Notes under the pieces: generated by a model
What the model saw: only the letters and a program-made list of their open reading frames with translations
What the model was told of the DNA's origin: nothing
The model's database searches: none
Assembly: GCA_900544265.1 (NCBI GenBank)
Contig: UQUQ01000008.1
Span: 15,654-79,653 of the forward strand
Reading direction: 5' to 3'
From: an uncultured Alistipes sp.
GTDB lineage: Bacteria > Bacteroidota > Bacteroidia > Bacteroidales > Rikenellaceae
DNA: 64,000 nt
Position numbers and translations under genes: made by a program
Shown here: positions 38,629 to 46,648 of the stretch, piece by piece
Layout of the letters: every line of letters starts with the position of its first letter
Position numbering within the stretch: the stretch's first letter is position 1

Positions 38629-38894
38629 GTGAATATCGCTGGAATAATCGAAGAAAATCAGCAGATTAACGCAATAGAAACTGAGATTTAAGTAGTTAGG
38701 AGAAAATCGCAGAAGTTGGGTAGAGGACTGAAAACTGTTTCAAAGCGGATTGGAGAAAGAGAACGGTTTCCTATTCGTTACCCGCCAGAAGTGCAGATTT
38801 AACAGTCGCCGCTTCGTTTGCGCCGTTCTGCGTAGGTTTGCTTGTCAAGGTTTAACTCGTTGATTTATAGTTTTGCAACCAAAAAAGGACGAGT

Positions 38895-39845
38895 ATGACA
38901 AGGAGCACATTCCGCGTGCTGTTCTATGCGAACGGCAGCAAGGAGAAGAATGGAATTGTCCCCATCATGGGACGGGTTACAATCAACGGGACGGTGGCGC
39001 AGTTCAGTTGCAAGCGGAGCATCACAAAGGAGCTTTGGGATGCAAAGGGCAACCGTGCCAAAGGCAAGAGCGTGGAAGCGAGGGAGACGAACCTTGCGCT
39101 TGACAACATCAAGGCGCAAATCATCAAGCACTACCAGCGCATATCCGACCGTGAGGCGTATGTCACGGCGGAAATGGTGCGCAACGCCTATCAGGGCATC
39201 GGCTGCGAGTATGAAACGATACTCGGCGCATTCGACAAGGAGAACGCCAAGTTCCTGAAACGTGTCGGCAAAGACCGCTGCATGGGGTCTTACCGTGTGA
39301 TGGTGCGCTCACGGAACTATGTGGCGGCGTTCATCAAGTCGTTCTACAAACGCAACGACATGTCCATGCTGGAACTTACTCCCGACTTCATCAAGGAGTT
39401 CTCCGTATTCCTCACTACGGAGCAAGGGTTGAAAAACGCTTCCGTGTGGCTGGCTTGCATGTGGGTCAAGACGGTCGTTTCACGGGCGCATTACAACGGT
39501 CTGATACCGAGAAACCCGTTTGCGCAATTCCGCATCACGCCCAACGTGAAGGAACGGGAGTATCTTACGGAGGGGGAAATCCGGCAACTTATCGAGCATG
39601 AGTTTTCCGATGCCACGCTTGCTTTCACCCGAGACCTGTTTGTCTTTGCCTGCTTCACCGCACTCAGCTTCGCAGACATCAGGGAACTGACCACGGACGA
39701 GATTATGGATGTGAACGGTGAGAAGTGGATTGTAATAGTCAAGACTTGTTCTGACATTTTCTATACTATCGGACAAAAAAAGAGTCCGATGCCATCTGCG
39801 AAGATACGCAACTATTCTCACTCTCACAACCTGGTGAGCCAATAA
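38895..39845 (+). pseudogene. IntDOT-like tyrosine recombinase, truncated by an IS
   Basis: The reading frame of 316 aa has the Arm-binding (FRVLFYANGSKEKNGIVPIM) and SAM-like core-binding parts (SRNYVAAFIKSFYKRNDMSM) of a Bacteroidetes integrase and begins the catalytic domain (FACFTALSFADIRELTTDEI). In that block the usual Arg is Ser, as known for IntDOT. After GEKWIVI (about 39736) the frame enters the IS and ends at 39845 with unrelated residues. The catalytic K, H-R, H and Tyr are all missing, and no remnant follows the IS. Not functional. Confidence 0.88.
39736..39757 (+). repeat. Left terminal inverted repeat of the IS
   Basis: TAGTCAAGACTT, two variable bases, then TCTGACA; pairs with the right end at 40954-40975. 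Confidence 0.75.
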
Positions 39846-40674
39846 CCTGCTCATCAGGTTGTATTTTCCCTGCATCCTGCAATTGATATCTCCTTGCCAC
39901 CTCCATTCCTTCGAGGAAAGTCTGCATGGGTGTTTTCCCGAAACAGTATTTCCCGGAGTGCGTCCTTTGCGTGTTATAGGAGTTCATCCAAGTGTCAAGG
40001 TCTGCCTGCAGTTGTTCTATCGAGGTGTATATCTTCTTTCTGAAAGCGATGGCGTAGAATTCGTTCTGGACAGTCCTGTTGAAGCGTTCACAGATGCCGT
40101 TTGTCTGCGGGCTCTTGGCCTTGATCTTGGAATGGTCTATGTCCTCGATGGCCAGATACAGTTCGTATTCATGTGTTTCCCTGTTTCCGCAGTATTCGGT
40201 ACCCCTGTCCGTGAGCATCCTCATCAGTTTCAGGTCATGCTGCTCGAAGAACGGAACCACCCTGTCATTGAGCATGTCCGCCGCCACGAGCGCGTTCTTC
40301 CTGTCGTAAAGTTTGGCGAATCCGATTTTGGAATAGGTGTCGATGACCGTCTGCTGGTAAATGTGCCCCACGCCTTTGATATACCCTACATAATAGGTGT
40401 CCTGCGCCACAAGGAAGCCTGGATAATAAGTCTCTATTTCCCCGTGTGCCTGTTTCTCCGCCTTGGCTTTTTCCAGCGCGGCCACCTGGTTCTCGTCAAG
40501 CACGATGCCTTCCTGCTCCACCTTGGTCGAAAGTGCCTTCAGGCGTTTCTGGAAGGTCTCCATGTCATGCCTGAGCCAGATGGAGCGCACTCCTCCGGGA
40601 GATACGAGTATGCCTTTCTTGCGCAGCTCGTTGGATACGCGTACTTGTCCCAAAGCCGGGTTGTCTATGGCCAC
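39766..40674 (-). pseudogene. IS481-type transposase, C-terminal part with DDE domain
   Basis: 302-aa open frame with the integrase core: first Asp in LVAQDTYYVGYIKG, second in MLTDRGTEYCGNRE, Glu in NGICERFNRTVQNE, so the DDE triad is intact. The upstream part of the protein is in another frame at 40665-40907. At the join the DNA reads ATGTGGCC; removing TG would restore an uninterrupted protein (family members read through here as Met-Ala-Ile). No slippery heptamer is evident, so mutation is more likely than programmed frameshift. Confidence 0.8.
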
Positions 40675-40907
40675 ATCTGCACTACAGCCTGCTCTATGCG
40701 CTCCTCCACGCGGTTCTTTATCACCGGCTTTTTACGGGAAATCTCCTGCAGGGCCAGTTCTCCGCCCTGCTCGTACAGTTCCTTGAAACGATAAAAACTG
40801 TCACGGCTGTATCCCATAATCTTGCAGGCTCGTGACACGTTTCCCAACTGTTGGGACAGCTCAAGCAGTCCCAGTTTGTTCTTGATGACTTTTTCTGATG
40901 TGGTCAT
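40665..40907 (-). pseudogene. IS481-type transposase, N-terminal helix-turn-helix part
   Basis: 80-aa open frame with the Hin/IS481-type helix-turn-helix ([40 protein letters not shown]). It stops at a TAG at 40667-40665 caused by a 2-nt difference relative to the second half. Together with the 302-aa part it forms one complete transposase. Confidence 0.8.
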
Positions 40908-40953
40908 AACTTAATCTGCTTTTATGTTACAAATCTACTCTTTTTATGCGTAA

Positions 40954-40975
40954 CTGTCAGATTAAGTCTTGACTA
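40954..40975 (-). repeat. Right terminal inverted repeat of the IS
   Basis: Complement of the left end: AAGTCTTGACTA at 40964-40975 preceded by TGTCAGA. Confidence 0.75.
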
Positions 40976-40991
40976 ATTCATGTAAACAAAG

Positions 40992-41055
40992 CCAACGGGA
41001 GGGTAGCAAGTTTGTGTTTTGGTCTGCCCAAAACCGCTTGCTACCCTCCCGTTGG
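40992..41055. other. 64-nt nested perfect hairpin
   Basis: Arms 40992-41010 and 41037-41055 are perfectly complementary over 19 bp (ccaacgggagggtagcaag). Inside is a second 7-bp stem (gttttgg with ccaaaac) around a 5-nt loop. It lies 12 nt upstream, on the plus strand, of the regulator stop at 41068, so it could be a terminator, but it is far longer than any other terminator here and has no T run. A transfer origin or recombination site is possible. Confidence 0.7.
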
Positions 41056-41067
41056 TTGGTTGAAACG

Positions 41068-41631
41068 TCACTTTATTTGTGCTCTAATCCTGCTCAGACT
41101 CGCTTGCGTGATACCTAAATAGGTGGCGATGCTTCCCAACGGCAATCGCTGTAACAAATCAGGTTCTTTCTCCAACAACTCCTTATAACGTTCAGAGGCG
41201 ATGGCGGACAACATGGAAATCAGCCGTTCTTCAGTGGCAAGCAGCTCCATCTCCGCATAGCGCCGCCCCCAATTGGCAATGTGCAAGTCTTCCGAAAACA
41301 GCACTTTCAGCTTTTTCCTTTCCAATACATACAAAACTGAATCTTCCATCAGTTCCATCGTTTCATAACCCGGCTCATCATTGACATAGCCTTTCATAGA
41401 AACAAGGGTCGCTCCTTCCTTGCCAAACCAAAAGGTAATTTCCTTCCCGTCCACCGAGGTATAGGCGCGGACAATGCCTTCCTTGATGAAAAAGATGTTC
41501 TTCTCCACCTTGCCGCTTTCCAGCACGCGGAATCCTTTGGGATACGAAACTTCCGTCAAACATTGCCGCAACTTGTCCAAAGACGCATCCGGCATGGCAT
41601 ATCTCTGGTTGATGATTTCCTTTATATCCAT
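41068..41631 (-). CDS. Crp/Fnr-family transcriptional regulator
   Basis: 187-aa regulator with an N-terminal cyclic-nucleotide-binding-type barrel (YPKGFRVLESGKVEKNIFFI, IVRAYTSVDGKEITFWFGKE) and a short C-terminal helix-turn-helix (RLPLGSIATYLGITQASLSR). The C-terminal HTH is the short form common in Bacteroidetes Crp-like proteins. It is divergent from the SMR-MFS pair, whose expression it may control; by inference only. Effector unknown. Base composition matches the mobile island. Confidence 0.9.
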   Translation of the reverse strand: MDIKEIINQRYAMPDASLDKLRQCLTEVSYPKGFRVLESGKVEKNIFFIKEGIVRAYTSVDGKEITFWFGKEGATLVSMKGYVNDEPGYETMELMEDSVLYVLERKKLKVLFSEDLHIANWGRRYAEMELLATEERLISMLSAIASERYKELLEKEPDLLQRLPLGSIATYLGITQASLSRIRAQIK

Positions 41632-41787
41632 AAGTCATTTTGTTGTGGTACAAAATTATAAAATAGCGCACAGAAACAGCTGCTAACGGCTGTTTTTTGT
41701 CAAATGCAAAATCCGTTTTTACCAAATGTAAAAAACGATTAGAAATTACTTGCTCACTTTTGCACCCGAATTTAATAAATCATAGGT

Positions 41788-42114
41788 ATGAATTGGATAA
41801 TTTTATTTTTGGCAGGATTGTTTGAGGTAAGCCTTACATTCTGCTTGGGAAAAACGAGAGAGGCATCAGGTATTGGTTTTTATCTGTGGGGAAGCGGGTT
41901 CCTTGCTTCCACCATACTGAGCATGGCTTTGCTTGCCAAGGCGGTGCAGACGTTGCCTTTGGGTACGGCATACGCCATCTGGACAGGCATCGGGGCGGTC
42001 GGCACGGTCTTGATAGGAATATTCGTTTTCAAGGAACCTGCCACTCCCATCCGGCTTTTCTTCCTGTTCACACTCATTGCTTCCTTGATTGGATTGAAAG
42101 TCGTATCATATTGA
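41788..42114 (+). CDS. Small multidrug resistance (SMR) family exporter, Gdx/SugE-like
   Basis: 108-aa, four-helix inner-membrane exporter, working as a dimer with proton antiport. The essential Glu is in FLAGLFEVSLTF (residue 13). The block GTAYAIWTGIGAVGTVLIGI is typical of the SugE/Gdx branch, which exports guanidinium and some quaternary ammonium ions, so guanidinium export is a reasonable but unproven guess. Immediately followed by the MFS gene (13-nt gap), suggesting one transcript. Confidence 0.88.
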   Translation: MNWIILFLAGLFEVSLTFCLGKTREASGIGFYLWGSGFLASTILSMALLAKAVQTLPLGTAYAIWTGIGAVGTVLIGIFVFKEPATPIRLFFLFTLIASLIGLKVVSY

Positions 42115-42127
42115 GAGGAGGCGGAAA

Positions 42128-43309
42128 ATGAAGTATGAATTGAGGGAGAATCAAGGCATTCCGGCACCTTTGCTGGCTCTGATGGCAGTCGCTACCGGGC
42201 TTTCCGTTGCCAACTGCTACTACAACCAGCCTTTGTTGGGCAGCATGGCAAAGGATTTTGGGGTAAGCGACTTTTCTGCCAGCATGGTTGCGACATTGAC
42301 CCAGATAGGTTATGTAGTCGGACTTGTGTTTGTCATTCCGCTTGGCGATTTGGTTTCACGAAAGCAGCTGATATTGACCAATTATATCGTTTCTGCGTGC
42401 GCCTTGCTTGCCATATCCCTTGCCCCTAACATCTATTGGGTGTGGGGCGCATCCTTGCTTGCCGGAGCATCTTCGGTTATGCCGCAGTTCTTCATCCCGT
42501 TGGTGTCTTTCCATTCAGCACCAGCACACAAGGTACGCAACGTGGGGATTATACAGTCCTGTCTGCTCATAGGCATTCTTGGCTCACGGGTATTAAGTGG
42601 TTTCCTGGCTGATATGTGGGGATGGCGTTCCGTCTATTTCGTGGCTTGCGTGTTTATGCTCGGATGTTTTCTGATGATTCACAAGATGCTGCCCGTGCTG
42701 TCTGCCCGCTCTCAAGAAAGTTATGCAGGGCTGATGAAATCCTTGTTGCGTCTGCTCTCCCAATACCCGTACTTGCGTATCGCGTCGCTGAGGGCGGCAT
42801 TGGCTTATGGCTCGTTCTTCGCCCTGTGGAGTTGCCTTGCTTTCCGGATGAAACAGGAACCTTTCTTTGCAAGTGACGACATTATCGGGGCACTCGGTTT
42901 GTGCGGACTGGCAGGTGCATCCACGGTCGTATTCATCAGCGGCTATATCCAAAAGTACGGTGCAAGGTTCTTTTCTATTGCCGGAGGATGTGTGGTATTG
43001 GCTGCATGGCTGCTGGCATTTTTAGGGAATGACAGCTACCTGTGGATGATAGTTGCCATCCTGTTGATTGATGCCGGTATGCAATGCATCCATTTGTCGA
43101 ATCAGACCAGCGTAGTCGCCCTTGACGCATCTGCCATCAATCGTGTCAATACCGTTTATATGACCATTTACTTCTTGGGTGGTTCTGCGGGCACTTTCGT
43201 TTCCGGTCTGTCCTGGCAACATTATGGATGGGCAGGCGTAGCTTGGACGGGAATCGCTTTTACTGTGGCTTCCTTGCTTGTTAATTATTTCAAGCCTCAA
43301 ACAACATAA
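42128..43309 (+). CDS. Major facilitator superfamily transporter
   Basis: 393-aa, twelve-helix MFS transporter of the drug-efflux type. Markers: VANCYYNQPLLGSMAKDFGV, motif A-like GLVFVIPLGDLVSRKQLIL, and repeated helices to the C-terminus (IYFLGGSAGTFVSGLSW). Substrate is not predictable; context with an SMR exporter and a Crp-like regulator suggests efflux of a toxic cation or drug. Ends at a strong terminator. Confidence 0.9.
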   Translation: MKYELRENQGIPAPLLALMAVATGLSVANCYYNQPLLGSMAKDFGVSDFSASMVATLTQIGYVVGLVFVIPLGDLVSRKQLILTNYIVSACALLAISLAPNIYWVWGASLLAGASSVMPQFFIPLVSFHSAPAHKVRNVGIIQSCLLIGILGSRVLSGFLADMWGWRSVYFVACVFMLGCFLMIHKMLPVLSARSQESYAGLMKSLLRLLSQYPYLRIASLRAALAYGSFFALWSCLAFRMKQEPFFASDDIIGALGLCGLAGASTVVFISGYIQKYGARFFSIAGGCVVLAAWLLAFLGNDSYLWMIVAILLIDAGMQCIHLSNQTSVVALDASAINRVNTVYMTIYFLGGSAGTFVSGLSWQHYGWAGVAWTGIAFTVASLLVNYFKPQTT

Positions 43310-43323
43310 TGGTGGATACAAAA

Positions 43324-43371
43324 CAGGCTGAAAGAATATTTGGGATGATTCTTTCAGCCTGAATATTTTTT
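43324..43371 (+). terminator. Intrinsic terminator of the SMR-MFS operon
   Basis: A perfect 14-bp stem (43324-43337 caggctgaaagaat with 43348-43361), 10-nt loop and a T-rich tail (six T at about 43366-43371). Confidence 0.92.
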
Positions 43372-43372
43372 G

Positions 43373-43508
43373 TACCTTTGCATCCGAAGAGTTACTTGAA
43401 CAAGCAAAGCGATGCAGACCACGGCAATTGGAACGGTTGCCAACTCATTACCTGAAAACGAGGTAATTCTTCTAACTCTCTTGATTTCAAAGGGGTATAT
43501 CCTTTTTG
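43373..43508 (+). ncRNA. Candidate small structured RNA
   Basis: A -7-like TACCTTTG (43373-43380) is followed by a run of local stems: gcatc with gatgc (around 43380-43415) enclosing cttg/caag, ggcaa with ttgcc (43423-43441), attacct with aggtaat (43447-43467), and aaagg with ccttt followed by a T stretch near 43507. No protein with recognised features is encoded. Evidence is structural only; a remnant gene is the alternative. Confidence 0.25.
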
Positions 43509-43537
43509 CAGAATTACGAAATAAATTCGTATCTTTG
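43506..43537 (+). promoter_or_regulatory. fabD promoter
   Basis: TTG (43506-43508), 21-nt spacer, TATCTTTG (43530-43537); the ATG is 28 nt downstream. Confidence 0.65.
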
Positions 43538-43565
43538 CCCCCGCAAACAAAAAATTGCACAGCTT

Positions 43566-44447
43566 ATGAAACACGCATACGTTTTTCCGGGTCAGGGTGC
43601 CCAGGCCGTCGGCATGGGCAAGGACCTCTACGACAATGTTCCCGAAGCCAAGGCCCTCTTCGAGCAGGCCAATGAAATCCTCGGCTTCCGCATCACGGAC
43701 ATCATGTTCGCCGGTACGCCCGAAGAGCTCAAGCAGACCAAGGTGACGCAGCCCGCCGTCTTCCTCCACTCGGTCATCATGGCCAAGGCGCTCGGCGTGA
43801 AGCCCGATGCCGTTGCCGGACACTCGCTCGGCGAGTTCTCCGCACTGGTCGTCGCCGGAGCCCTCTCGTTCGAGGACGGTCTGAAGCTCGTCTCGAAGCG
43901 TGCCATGGCCATGCAGTCGGCCTGTGAGGCACAACCGGGAGGCATGGCCGCCATCCTCGGTCTCGAGGACAAGGTCGTCGAGGAGATCTGCGCCTCGGTC
44001 GAGGGCGTGGTCGTCGCCGCCAACTACAACTGCCCGGGGCAGCTCGTCATCTCGGGTGCCGACGCCGCCGTGGATGCCGCCTGCGAAAAGGCCAAGGCTG
44101 CCGGTGCACGCCGTGCGCTGCGTCTTCCGGTCGGCGGAGCCTTCCACTCGCCGCTCATGGAGCCCGCCAAGCAGGAGCTCGAGAAGGCCATCAACGAGGC
44201 CCCGTTCCAGACGCCGACCTGCCCGATCTACCAGAACGTGGATGCCAAACCGCATACCGATCCCGCCACGATCAAGGCCAACCTGATCGCCCAGCTGACG
44301 GCTCCCGTGCGCTGGACCTACATCGTCAAGAACATGCTGGCCGACGGCGTGACGGAGTTCACCGAACTCGGCCCCGGCACCGTGCTGCAGGGTCTTATCA
44401 AGAAGGTGGATGCCTCGGCCAACGTAGAGTCGAAATCCACACTGTAG
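43566..44447 (+). CDS. fabD: Malonyl-CoA:ACP transacylase FabD
   Basis: FabD loads malonyl groups from CoA onto acyl carrier protein for fatty acid synthesis. 293 aa. N-terminal FPGQGAQAVGMGKDLYD, active-site Ser in AVAGHSLGEFSALVVAGALS (near residue 90), the catalytic His in LPVGGAFHSPLMEPA, and PIYQNVDAKPHTDP. The first backbone gene after the mobile island; its codon use is again G+C rich. Monocistronic with its own promoter and terminator. Confidence 0.96.
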   Translation: MKHAYVFPGQGAQAVGMGKDLYDNVPEAKALFEQANEILGFRITDIMFAGTPEELKQTKVTQPAVFLHSVIMAKALGVKPDAVAGHSLGEFSALVVAGALSFEDGLKLVSKRAMAMQSACEAQPGGMAAILGLEDKVVEEICASVEGVVVAANYNCPGQLVISGADAAVDAACEKAKAAGARRALRLPVGGAFHSPLMEPAKQELEKAINEAPFQTPTCPIYQNVDAKPHTDPATIKANLIAQLTAPVRWTYIVKNMLADGVTEFTELGPGTVLQGLIKKVDASANVESKSTL

Positions 44448-44468
44448 ATCAGCGACATATACAGAAGC

Positions 44469-44501
44469 AAAGGACGCACCGGCTTTCGGTGCGTCCTTTT
44501 T
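44469..44501 (+). terminator. fabD terminator
   Basis: A perfect 11-bp stem (44471-44481 aggacgcaccg with 44487-44497), 5-nt loop and T tail. Confidence 0.92.
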
Positions 44502-44529
44502 GGTGAAAAAATGCGGCGGAGAAAAAAAT

Positions 44530-44549
44530 ATATTAAATTTTATTAATAT
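44530..44549. promoter_or_regulatory. Candidate operator upstream of the ROK regulator
   Basis: An inverted repeat ATATTAA-N6-TTAATAT at 44530-44549 ends next to the TTG of the ROK promoter. A+T-rich inverted repeats of this sort are the usual binding sites of NagC-like ROK repressors, so autoregulation is plausible. Confidence 0.45.
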
Positions 44550-44550
44550 C

Positions 44551-44584
44551 TTGTTGCATTTATTAAAGATACTTATTATATTTG
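44551..44584 (+). promoter_or_regulatory. Promoter of the ROK regulator gene
   Basis: TTG (44554-44556), 20-nt spacer, TATATTTG (44577-44584): full consensus match. The ATG is 27 nt downstream at 44612. Confidence 0.7.
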
Positions 44585-44611
44585 TGCTGTTAGCATAACG
44601 AGCCAAGAAGA

Positions 44612-45841
44612 ATGACCTCACTTACCGAATTCTTTAACAAGCACGAAGACGACTCGCTGAAGGGCATATCGCACAAGAACAGCATCATCAAGCGCAACAT
44701 CATCGCACACATGGCCGTCAACGGCGAATGCACGCTCTCGGAACTCACGAAGGAGCTGCATATCAGCGTGCCGACGATCACCAAGCTGGTGCAGGAGCTC
44801 GTCGACGAGAACATCGTGACCGACCTGGGCAAGGTCGAGACCCCGGGCGGACGGCGTCCCAATATCTTCGGACTGGCCAATTCGGCCATCTACTTTGCCG
44901 GCGTGAACGTCGGGCGCGACAACATGCGCTTTCTGATTACCGACCTGCAGAACAACATCATCAAGGAGGAGAACGACTTCACGTTCGAGCTGCAGGACCG
45001 CCCGCAGTGCATGGAGCGCATCTGCTCGAGCATCGAGCAGTTCATCGCAACGTGCGGCATCGACCGCAGCAAGATTCTCGGACTGGGCGTCTGCATGACC
45101 GGCCGCGTGAATCCCGATACGGGGCGCAGCTACAAGTACTTCACCTCCTCCGAACAGTCCCTGCGCGACATTCTCGAGGAGCGCGTCGGCATCCGCGTGC
45201 TGCTCGAGAACGACACGCGCGCCCGCTGCTACGCCGAGTACACGTGCGGCAAGTCGAAGGACGAGAGCAACGTCATCTACCTGCACATGGGGCGCGGCGT
45301 GGCCATCGGCATCGTAATCGACGGACAGCTCTACTACGGCAAGAGCGGCTTCGCCGGGGAGTTCGGCCACATCCCCTTCTTCGACAACGAGATCATCTGC
45401 TCGTGCGGCAAGAAGGGGTGTCTCGAGACCGAGGTCTCGGGCATCGCCCTCGAGGAGAAGATGTGCCACATGATCGAAAAGGGGGTGAACACCATTCTCA
45501 AGGAGAAATACGACAAGCAGAAGACGATCCACATCGACGACATCATCACCGCGGCGAAGAACGACGACAACCTCTCGATCGAGCTGATCGAGGAGGCGGG
45601 CGAGAAGGTCGGCAAGGCCGTGGCGTTCCTCATCAACACGTTCAACCCCGAGACGGTGATCGTGGGCGGCAACCTCGCGGCGGCGGGCGACTACATCATG
45701 CTGCCGCTCAAGTCGGCGACGAACAAGTATTCGCTCAACCTCGTCTACAAGGACACGAAGTTCCGCGTCTCGAAGATGTCGGAGAATGCCAACGCCTGGG
45801 GCGTGGCGATGCTCATCCGCAACAAGATCATCGGGCTGTAG
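44612..45841 (+). CDS. ROK-family transcriptional regulator (NagC-like)
   Basis: 409-aa ROK protein with an N-terminal winged helix (CTLSELTKELHISVPTITKL) and a sugar-kinase-like C-terminal half. The ROK zinc site is visible as AGEFGHIPF followed by CSCGKKGCLETEVSG; the ATP-type DxGxT near residue 100 is weak (AGVNVGRDNMRFLITDL), as expected for a regulator rather than a kinase. Likely ligand is a sugar or sugar phosphate; the nagB genes 18 kb away are possible targets, by inference only. Confidence 0.93.
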   Translation: MTSLTEFFNKHEDDSLKGISHKNSIIKRNIIAHMAVNGECTLSELTKELHISVPTITKLVQELVDENIVTDLGKVETPGGRRPNIFGLANSAIYFAGVNVGRDNMRFLITDLQNNIIKEENDFTFELQDRPQCMERICSSIEQFIATCGIDRSKILGLGVCMTGRVNPDTGRSYKYFTSSEQSLRDILEERVGIRVLLENDTRARCYAEYTCGKSKDESNVIYLHMGRGVAIGIVIDGQLYYGKSGFAGEFGHIPFFDNEIICSCGKKGCLETEVSGIALEEKMCHMIEKGVNTILKEKYDKQKTIHIDDIITAAKNDDNLSIELIEEAGEKVGKAVAFLINTFNPETVIVGGNLAAAGDYIMLPLKSATNKYSLNLVYKDTKFRVSKMSENANAWGVAMLIRNKIIGL

Positions 45842-45863
45842 TCCCCGCGCAACCCCGCACCTT

Positions 45864-45896
45864 ACCGCCCGGCAGTCAGGCTGTCGGGCGGTTTCA
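45864..45896 (+). terminator. Terminator after the ROK gene
   Basis: A 12-bp stem (45864-45875 with 45881-45892, one G-T pair), 5-nt loop and TTT. Confidence 0.8.
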
Positions 45897-45914
45897 TCTG
45901 AAAAACACCGAGCC

Positions 45915-46484
45915 ATGCCACTGAACATCGAAGGAAACAGCGTCCGCCTGCGGGCCGTCGAACCCGAGGACCTCGACGTGCTCTACCGCTGGGAGAACGA
46001 CCCCAGCGTCTGGTCCGTCAGCGGCACGACGGAGCCCTTCTCGCTGCACCAGATGCGGCGCTTCATCGCCGAGCAGCAGGCCGCGGACATCTTCCGCACG
46101 GGGCAGCTGCGGCTGATGATCGAGGCTCCGGCAAACGGGTCCGAATCGAGCCCGGCACCGTCCGGACAGCCCTGGCGGCCCGTCGGGGCGGTCGATCTGT
46201 TCGAGTTCGATCCGCTGAACCGGCGGGCGGGCGTCGGCATCCTCATCCACGCGGCCGAGGATCGCGGACGGGGCCTGGCCGCCGATGCGCTGCGGACGCT
46301 CTGCCGCTACGGACGCGACACGCTCCACCTGCACCAGCTGTGGTGCAACGTCGGAGCCGAAAACGAAGCGAGCCTGCGGCTCTTCCGCGGGGCGGGATTC
46401 ACCGAAGCGGGCCGGCTGCACGACTGGCAGTGGCGCCCGGACGGCTACCACGACGAAATCATGATGCAGCGGATACTGGAATAA
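45915..46484 (+). CDS. GNAT-family N-acetyltransferase
   Basis: 189-aa GNAT acetyltransferase of the RimJ/SpeG-like group. Markers: VRLRAVEPEDLDVLYRWEND at the N-terminus, the acetyl-CoA loop in GILIHAAEDRGRGLAADALR (R/Q-x-x-G-x-G/A), and the late NEASLRLFRGAGFTEAGR block. It might acetylate a polyamine, antibiotic or protein N-terminus; not decidable. No promoter element is obvious in the short gap after the terminator. Confidence 0.88.
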   Translation: MPLNIEGNSVRLRAVEPEDLDVLYRWENDPSVWSVSGTTEPFSLHQMRRFIAEQQAADIFRTGQLRLMIEAPANGSESSPAPSGQPWRPVGAVDLFEFDPLNRRAGVGILIHAAEDRGRGLAADALRTLCRYGRDTLHLHQLWCNVGAENEASLRLFRGAGFTEAGRLHDWQWRPDGYHDEIMMQRILE

Positions 46485-46594
46485 GCGACGACATACGACC
46501 TGCCGCAGACGCTTCTTCCAATAGACGGCCGGGCCAAGTCTGCGTCAGCGCCGCTTCCCCCGGAGCGGGCATCACACACGTTCCACTCCACCGC

Positions 46595-46630
46595 AAAAAA
46601 GCGGCGCCCCGGGAAATACCCGGGGCGCCG
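46595..46630 (-). terminator. galK terminator
   Basis: A perfect 12-bp stem (46619-46630 with 46602-46613), 5-nt loop, followed on the minus strand by TTTTTT (46600-46595). Confidence 0.92.
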
Positions 46631-46648
46631 TCATTTCCAAACGCGGGA

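Larger units (their letters stand above)
39736..40975 (-). mobile_element. IS481-type insertion sequence
   Basis: A 1.24-kb element bounded by inverted ends: TAGTCAAGACTT at 39736-39747 and its complement at 40964-40975, with further matching bases inward (TCTGACA after a 2-nt mismatch). It carries one transposase gene on the minus strand in two frames. No clear target duplication was found. It interrupts the integrase gene, and the right flank is not the rest of the integrase, so a deletion accompanied or followed insertion. Confidence 0.82.
38700..43480. mobile_element. Lower-G+C mobile island (remnant) with resistance-type cargo
   Basis: From about 38.7 to 43.4 kb the base composition drops visibly below the rest of the window and the content is mobile: a truncated IntDOT-like integrase, an IS481-type element inserted in it, a long hairpin, and a Crp/Fnr-SMR-MFS cargo. 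The exact ends are not defined; an imperfect 21-bp match between 38762-38782 and 43432-43452 (17 of 21) is a weak candidate for attachment sites. No mobilisation or conjugation gene is present, so the island is probably immobile now. Confidence 0.7.

Noticed and set aside
39766..40674. Programmed frameshift in the transposase
   Set aside because: No slippery heptamer or downstream structure at the join; a 2-nt insertion explains it better.
40992..41055. Hairpin as an integron attC site
   Set aside because: Core sites match RYYYAAC/GTTRRRY only partly, there is no integron integrase, and the perfect stem lacks the extrahelical bases of attC.
43412..43675. 87-residue frame across the fabD start
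   Set aside because: It overlaps the fabD promoter and start in another frame; the fabD start is well supported.
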